Source: JAHEEL01 sp964581295 (lineage in GTDB: Bacteria; Actinomycetota; Acidimicrobiia; Spongiisociales; UBA5794). From it: a stretch of 18,053 bases of DNA. This document shows, piece by piece, positions 14,380 to 18,053 of the stretch (within the stretch, counting starts at the first letter, position 1; every line of letters begins with the position of its first letter). The notes below the pieces were generated by a model that made no database searches, was not told where the DNA came from, and was given only the letters and a program-made list of their open reading frames with translations. Location: assembly GCA_964581295.1 (NCBI GenBank), contig CAZONX010000033.1, positions 1-18,053 of the forward strand, given 5' to 3'. Position numbers and translations under genes: made by a program.

Positions 14380-15302
14380 AACACCACTACGCCGATGAGG
14401 CCGTAGGGCCCTTCGACGACGCCGACGCCGACCGCGGTGAACGCGGCCCCTGGGCCGATCGCGGCCGCAAGTCCGGCCGGTGTGGGTGCCAACAGAATGC
14501 GCTCGTCTGCCGTGTCGAACACGATGCCGGACGAGGCGAGTCGCTCCTCGGTGGGCCGCCCGGCGACGAACGAGCCGGTTTCGTAGGCAGCGAGCGCGCG
14601 GTTCGTGGCGACGATGCTCAACTCGTCCGACCAGGCGAGGGGCTCAAGGCCCGCGCCGATCCGTGCCTCGTTGATGCTTTGGTACACATCGGCAGCGGCG
14701 TCGACCGATGCGTTCACTCTGGCATCGTCGTCGGCGACGGGCAGCGTGACGACGGTGACGGCGGGGTCGATCACCCAGTCGTCCACCGCTCCCCTGATCC
14801 ACGACATCGACTGGAGCGCACGGTCGCCGGAGACCATGCCGAGTGCCGTCTGTGCTGGTCCGACTGGCTCCGCCACGTAGGCGACGACACCGGAGCGATC
14901 GAACGCGTTCGCCACTGCTGGCGGCAAGGGGGCTGCCGACATGAGGGTGATTCCGATCACCACGAGCACGGCGGTGTACACGAACCCAAGAGTGGCACCA
15001 CCGACACGATTGAGCGTGCTCAGGCCGGGAACAACCTTGATGGATCGATGGATGAGCATGGCTGCAATCGATGCCGCAATCCAAATGGCGATGAAGAGCA
15101 GCGACCCACCGACGACCCGGGCGAGGTCGGGAGACATCCCGAAGACGCTGTGCAGCAGCCGACCGGCGGTCGGAGCGAGCCTGAAAGCGACGATCGCACC
15201 GACAACGAGCGTGCCGACGTCAATAGCCTCTCGCAGTAGACCGCGCACCCAGCCGCGCACGACCAAGAGCACCAGGAGCGTCGCAACAACAACGTCAATC
15301 AT
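14370..15302 (-). CDS. CvpA-family membrane protein fused to a degenerate CAP/SCP domain
   Basis: The 310-aa protein starts with a CvpA-type region of four hydrophobic segments (about residues 2-20, 27-45, 64-88, 100-122) including VRGWVRGLLREAIDVG and LSTLNRVGGATLGF. From about 205 to the end it resembles a CAP (SCP/PR-1) domain: YQSINEARIGAGLEPLAWSD, then ELSIVATNRALAAYETGSF. The His normally found in the CAP AxxHSxxM stretch is not evident, so it may bind rather than cut. In mycobacteria a CvpA-like region is fused to a protease in MarP; a CAP fusion is analogous. It sits 38 bp downstream of the AI-2E-family gene and is likely the last gene of that operon. CvpA part firm, CAP part moderately sure. 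Confidence 0.85.
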   Translation of the reverse strand: MIDVVVATLLVLLVVRGWVRGLLREAIDVGTLVVGAIVAFRLAPTAGRLLHSVFGMSPDLARVVGGSLLFIAIWIAASIAAMLIHRSIKVVPGLSTLNRVGGATLGFVYTAVLVVIGITLMSAAPLPPAVANAFDRSGVVAYVAEPVGPAQTALGMVSGDRALQSMSWIRGAVDDWVIDPAVTVVTLPVADDDARVNASVDAAADVYQSINEARIGAGLEPLAWSDELSIVATNRALAAYETGSFVAGRPTEERLASSGIVFDTADERILLAPTPAGLAAAIGPGAAFTAVGVGVVEGPYGLIGVVVLTS

Positions 15303-15340
15303 GGGCGGCGGCCGTTCGAACCGACGGGGCGACCCATGGG

Positions 15341-16609
15341 CTATTCGTCGTCAACGGCTTCGGTTGGCGTATCGGACGCTGGGGTGGCCGTATCGGTCGC
15401 CCCGGGCGCCGCTGCGGTCTGCTCTGGCGGGACGGTGATCGCATCCATTTCGCGGGTCCAGAATTTGCGCTTCGGAGGTTCCATGAACATCGAATCCGCG
15501 GCGTCGAGCGGATTCTGCTCGAGGATCCTCGTCCTCCACCAGTACCCGGCAACGATCTTAAGGGCAGCGGTGAGCGGCACCGCAATGACGATGCCCCAGA
15601 AGCCGGCGACGGCTCCCGCCAGGACGAGCACGAGCAGCGTCACGGCCGGGTGGAGACGAACCGTGGCACGCAACACGGTCGGGCTGACGAAGTTGTTGTC
15701 AATCTGCTGCACGACGACGGCGACCACGACAGCCCACACGGCCGTCGACAAGTCGGCCGTGGTAAGCGCAATGAGCACCCCAAGGATCCCTCCGACCCAA
15801 GGCCCGAGAAACGGCACAATGTTGAGGACGCCGCCGACCAACCCGATGAGCAACCAGAACGGCAGGTCGATGAGCCAGTATCCGAGGCTGAGCATCACTC
15901 CGACGATGATCGCCACGAACAATTGCCCCCTCAGGAATCCGCCGACGGCGGTGTTGAGGCGGCGTCCGACGTAGGCGACTTCTGCCCGGCTCTTGGTTGG
16001 GACCATTTCGAGCAACCGCTGTTGGACGTTCGGCAGGTCGATGAGCAGGTAGAAGGCAACGACGGGCCCCAGGAGGAAGATGAGGATGAACTCGAATACC
16101 CCGCTCGTCAACGTGCCGAGCCGGCCGAACACGACGGACAGGATCGTGTCCTGGTTCTCGGGGTCGTTGAGGTAGTCGAGGATCTGGTCATAGGACCAGA
16201 TCGAAGTGTCGAGGCCGAAGCGCTCGGCCGCGCTCACGATTTGATCGGCGAGGTTGTCGTAGAGCTCGGGAAACTCGGTGGCGAAGCCGCTGGCCTGGTC
16301 GACGATGCTCGGAATCACAACGAGGCCGAGTGCGACGAGTGCCGCGAGGAATGCCAGGAAACCGATGGCGGCACCGATGAGACGATGGACGCCCCGATGC
16401 TGGAGCGCCGTGACGAGCGGGTTGAGCACGAACACGACGATGAGCGCCAGGAAGAGCGGTGCAAAGATGACGCGACCCTCGATGAGGATGTACGCGCCGA
16501 GGGCGATCAAGATCACCGCACCGATCGTCGACCACGAGAAGATGCCAACCCTGCGAACGAGGTTGTCGAACTCTCCGCGCACCCGTCGCCCCTCGGTGGT
16601 CTTGGTCAT
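15341..16609 (-). CDS. AI-2E family transporter (PerM/TqsA-type membrane protein)
   Basis: Membrane protein of 422 aa with about eight transmembrane helices. Family hallmarks are the N-terminal paired helices (FAPLFLALIVVFVLNPLV), IVPFLGPWVGGILGVLIAL, and the signature region around residue 300 with QQIDNNFVSPTVL followed by LHPAVTLLVLVLAGAVAGFW. The C-terminal 60 residues are a Pro/Thr/Ala-rich cytosolic tail. Members include the autoinducer-2 exporter TqsA and ion antiporters, so the substrate cannot be named. The start overlaps the previous stop as ATGA (16609-16606), indicating coupling to the DUF3263 gene. Confidence 0.92.
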   Translation of the reverse strand: MTKTTEGRRVRGEFDNLVRRVGIFSWSTIGAVILIALGAYILIEGRVIFAPLFLALIVVFVLNPLVTALQHRGVHRLIGAAIGFLAFLAALVALGLVVIPSIVDQASGFATEFPELYDNLADQIVSAAERFGLDTSIWSYDQILDYLNDPENQDTILSVVFGRLGTLTSGVFEFILIFLLGPVVAFYLLIDLPNVQQRLLEMVPTKSRAEVAYVGRRLNTAVGGFLRGQLFVAIIVGVMLSLGYWLIDLPFWLLIGLVGGVLNIVPFLGPWVGGILGVLIALTTADLSTAVWAVVVAVVVQQIDNNFVSPTVLRATVRLHPAVTLLVLVLAGAVAGFWGIVIAVPLTAALKIVAGYWWRTRILEQNPLDAADSMFMEPPKRKFWTREMDAITVPPEQTAAAPGATDTATPASDTPTEAVDDE

Positions 16610-16851
16610 GGTGTGGTCCCGGTGCGCCGGGCGATCTGCTCGAGGCGTTCGCTCCTCATGCGACGCAGACGCATCACCGTCATCGGGGCGTAGGCGAGCG
16701 CATTTTCGTCATCCATAAGACGACGAACCGCCTGGTAATAGCGGGTCGCGCTCATGTCGAGGTACTCGCGAATGGCCCGATCCTTTGGTCCGGGGAACAG
16801 CCACCACGAGCCCTCAAAGTTAAGGACCTCTCGGTCCCGCTCGGACACCAT
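16606..16851 (-). CDS. DUF3263 domain protein
   Basis: Short 81-aa protein with the actinobacterial DUF3263 pattern: SERDREVLNFEGSWWLFPGP, then KDRAIREYLDMSATRYYQAV, ending in a basic helix (TVMRLRRMRSERLEQIARR). The fold is probably helical and, given the MSATRYYQ helix, may bind DNA, but no function is established. The ATG at 16851 is chosen because the family motif begins at once; the frame stays open 18 codons further upstream without support. It is the first gene of a three-gene minus-strand operon with the AI-2E and CvpA/CAP genes. Confidence 0.85.
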   Translation of the reverse strand: MVSERDREVLNFEGSWWLFPGPKDRAIREYLDMSATRYYQAVRRLMDDENALAYAPMTVMRLRRMRSERLEQIARRTGTTP

Positions 16852-16857
16852 GCGCGA

Positions 16858-16863
16858 AGCGTA
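16858..16863 (-). promoter_or_regulatory. Candidate -10 box for leaderless DUF3263 operon start
   Basis: TACGCT on the minus strand ends 6 nt before the ATG at 16851, and no Shine-Dalgarno is present. The -35 region is weak. Confidence 0.35.
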
Positions 16864-16961
16864 TCCCGGGGTTGTGACAGAACCGTGGATTTCGAGCGCG
16901 CACAACGCTCAGAGGCGACGCCATGCGGCGCCCGTTCTCGGCTTCTGGGTGCGCTTTCGCG

Positions 16962-17198
16962 CTACGGACGGTCGGTGCAGCGATCGATCTTCTCGTGGAT
17001 GTGCTCCATGAGTTCGCTCTCAATCCCTCGAAGTGCACGTGCGGCTGCAAGATCTCCCGCAATGTGCTGCTTGCCCTCCGATTGTCCGAACTTCGCTTTT
17101 CCCTCGCCCTTGAACGTGCCCGATGGGCACTCCATCGACGCGACGGCGTAGGCCTGGCCATCGCCGACGTCAACGTGCATATTCACAACGTAATCCAC
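16962..17198 (-). CDS. DUF1876 (dsRBD-fold) small protein
   Basis: The 78-aa protein begins MDYVVNMHVDVGDGQAYAVA and continues with GKAKFGQSEGKQHIAGDLAA and ARALRGIESELMEHIHEKID, the beta-beta-beta-alpha layout and sequence pattern of DUF1876 proteins, common in actinobacteria, often stress-associated, and of unknown biochemical role. The GTG start at 17198 is preceded by GAGGAGGG, a very strong ribosome site, in contrast to its neighbours that lack one. It is transcribed divergently from the SGNH lipoprotein gene. Confidence 0.75.
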   Translation of the reverse strand: MDYVVNMHVDVGDGQAYAVASMECPSGTFKGEGKAKFGQSEGKQHIAGDLAAARALRGIESELMEHIHEKIDRCTDRP

Positions 17199-17300
17199 AA
17201 ACCCTCCTCGGGTGTTCGTTCATCGATCATCGTCGGCCGATTGGCGCGGTCGCGCTAGGGCACATCGTCGGTACGTGGCCGGAAATGGTTCAATCACCCG

Positions 17301-17867
17301 ATGATCAGACGTCTCTCCCCCGTGCCGCTGGTGGTCGCACTGGCGATGCTGACCGGCTGTTCGGAACCGGACGCCGCACCAACATTCGACGCGGCCACGG
17401 TCGTTGTGGCGATCGGGGATTCGATCATGGTCGGCGCCGAGGGTCACCTCACCGGCCTTGTCGAAGGCATCGTGATCGATGCGGAGGTCGGTCGGCCGTT
17501 TCGGGATGGAATTGCCGCTGTGGAGAGTCAAGTGTCAAGCGCCGGGTTGCCAGATGTCCTCGTGGTTGGCCTCGGTACCAATGGCGGGACGAACGCTGGC
17601 CAGATCGAATCCATCATCGAGGAAGCCGACGGTGCCGCTCGGATTCTCTTCGTCAACGTCCGCGTCCCCCGAGATTGGGAGCCCGCTACCAACGCGGCAC
17701 TCGCCGAGGCCGCGGCCCACTACCCCATCGTCGAAATCGTTGATTGGTATGGAGAGAGTGTGGAGAGCGATGAACTCTTCCGTGCCGACGGCTACCACCC
17801 GAATGCGGTCGGCTCCGAGCGATGGGCCAATCTCATCGTGGCGAAGATCAAGGGACCCGGGGAATAG
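17301..17867 (+). CDS. SGNH/GDSL-family hydrolase-like lipoprotein
   Basis: The 188-aa product is predicted to be exported and lipid-anchored: MIRRLSPVPLVVALAMLTGC has a lipobox LTGC with Cys20. The SGNH core shows VVAIGDSIMVG with nucleophile Ser41 (block I), VVGLGTNGG (block III Asn) and RADGYHPNAVG with Asp163 and His166 (block V). Such proteins are esterases or acyl-ester hydrolases acting on lipids or cell-wall glycans; the substrate is not evident. NVRVPRDWEPATNAAL and the block after it closely match the equivalent stretch of the decayed gene at 7462-8548, but this copy lacks the linker and Ig-like domain and is intact. The ATG lacks a Shine-Dalgarno; TTCAAT ends 6 nt upstream. Confidence 0.88.
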   Translation: MIRRLSPVPLVVALAMLTGCSEPDAAPTFDAATVVVAIGDSIMVGAEGHLTGLVEGIVIDAEVGRPFRDGIAAVESQVSSAGLPDVLVVGLGTNGGTNAGQIESIIEEADGAARILFVNVRVPRDWEPATNAALAEAAAHYPIVEIVDWYGESVESDELFRADGYHPNAVGSERWANLIVAKIKGPGE

Positions 17868-17887
17868 ACACCCGTCGCCGGACAGTG

Positions 17888-17944
17888 CATCGGAAGGCCG
17901 CCCGATGAGAGGGAGACCATTGTGGAAAGTCGGTCACGACCGAC
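17888..17944. repeat. Two small palindromes between SGNH gene and tRNA fragment
   Basis: CATCGG (17888-17893) pairs with CCGATG (17902-17907) around 8 nt and could end SGNH transcription. GTCGGTC (17929-17935) and GACCGAC (17938-17944) form a 7-bp palindrome with a 2-nt centre, 14 bp past the 3' end of the tRNA fragment. Confidence 0.35.
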
Positions 17945-17958
17945 GAGATGAAGACCAG

Positions 17959-18000
17959 AGCCGGGTATCGGATTCGAACCGATGACCTTCTCTTTACAAG
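17959..18000 (-). tRNA. 3' half of tRNA-Thr(UGU), truncated at the anticodon loop; probable attachment site
   Basis: Read on the minus strand: anticodon loop CTTGTAA (18000-17994, anticodon TGT), 3' anticodon strand AGAGA, variable loop AGGTC, a perfect T arm (ATCGG, TTCGAAT, CCGAT), acceptor 3' strand ACCCGGC and discriminator T. No CCA is encoded. The matching 5' anticodon strand should be TCTCT, but the bases there (18005-18001) read ACGGA, and no D arm is visible in the remaining 53 bp. The gene is therefore cut exactly at the stem/loop border. Tyrosine integrases commonly recombine within the anticodon loop and leave such a 3' copy at the far end of an element. A tRNA intron or a misassembly are alternatives. 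Confidence 0.7.
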
Positions 18001-18053
18001 TCCGTTCTGGCGGTCAAGCTCTGTATGACGCTGGCGCTGGCAAGCCTTGGACT

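Noticed and set aside
15650..16693. Long plus-strand open frame opposite the AI-2E gene
   Set aside because: Composition is a charged Asp/Glu/Arg antisense artefact, and the minus strand encodes a well-conserved transporter.
17959..18053. Intact tRNA gene
   Set aside because: The 5' anticodon strand does not pair with the 3' strand and no D arm or 5' acceptor strand is present.

Overview
The window looks like a scaffold piece from a high-GC actinobacterium, most likely a metagenome-assembled member of the Acidimicrobiia or a relative. The phylum call rests on gene content: an LppM-like lipoprotein, DUF3263 and DUF1876 proteins, a TipA-type MerR regulator, and a HAD-OtsB protein next to a GH65 enzyme, an arrangement matching mycobacterial OtsB1. 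Several starts have no Shine-Dalgarno sequence but a TANNNT-like box 6-7 nt upstream, as in actinobacterial leaderless genes. The class-level call is inference. Two 100-N gaps (1134-1233, 8249-8348) are each flanked by an identical 55-bp copy of the same sequence, so both look like unmerged overlaps from a k=55 assembly rather than missing DNA. Removing 155 bp at each restores the reading frame.

Left part (1-7177) is a trehalose / alpha-glucan module. A partial maltokinase runs in from the left edge. It is followed by a HAD (beta-phosphoglucomutase-like) + trehalose-6-phosphate phosphatase fusion and, overlapping it by 4 bp, a GH65 disaccharide phosphorylase. Convergent to these is trehalose-6-phosphate synthase OtsA. 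A GH13 alpha-glucosidase lies further right (10926-12548). Together they could make trehalose (OtsA, OtsB), break it by phosphorolysis or hydrolysis (GH65, GH13), return glucose-1-phosphate to glucose-6-phosphate (HAD domain) and feed maltose to maltose-1-phosphate (maltokinase).

Middle part (7178-10891): a perfect 14-bp inverted repeat upstream of otsA; a secreted SGNH-hydrolase gene wrecked by two stops and three frameshifts; a small repeat protein predicted to fold as a beta-helix with a C-terminal membrane anchor; a DUF2157 membrane protein; and a TipA-like MerR regulator with a MerR-type 19-bp-spacer promoter, a probably leaderless start and an internal start that would yield a TipAS-like drug-binding protein.

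Right part (12568-17867): an unrecognised protein ending in a degenerate receiver-like fold, an LppM-like lipoprotein, and a minus-strand operon DUF3263 - AI-2E-family transporter - CvpA/CAP fusion. These are followed by a DUF1876 protein and an intact SGNH lipoprotein related to the decayed one. The window ends in the 3' half of a tRNA-Thr(UGU) gene, cut exactly at the anticodon loop. This is what an integrase attachment site looks like and suggests an integrated element just beyond the right edge.
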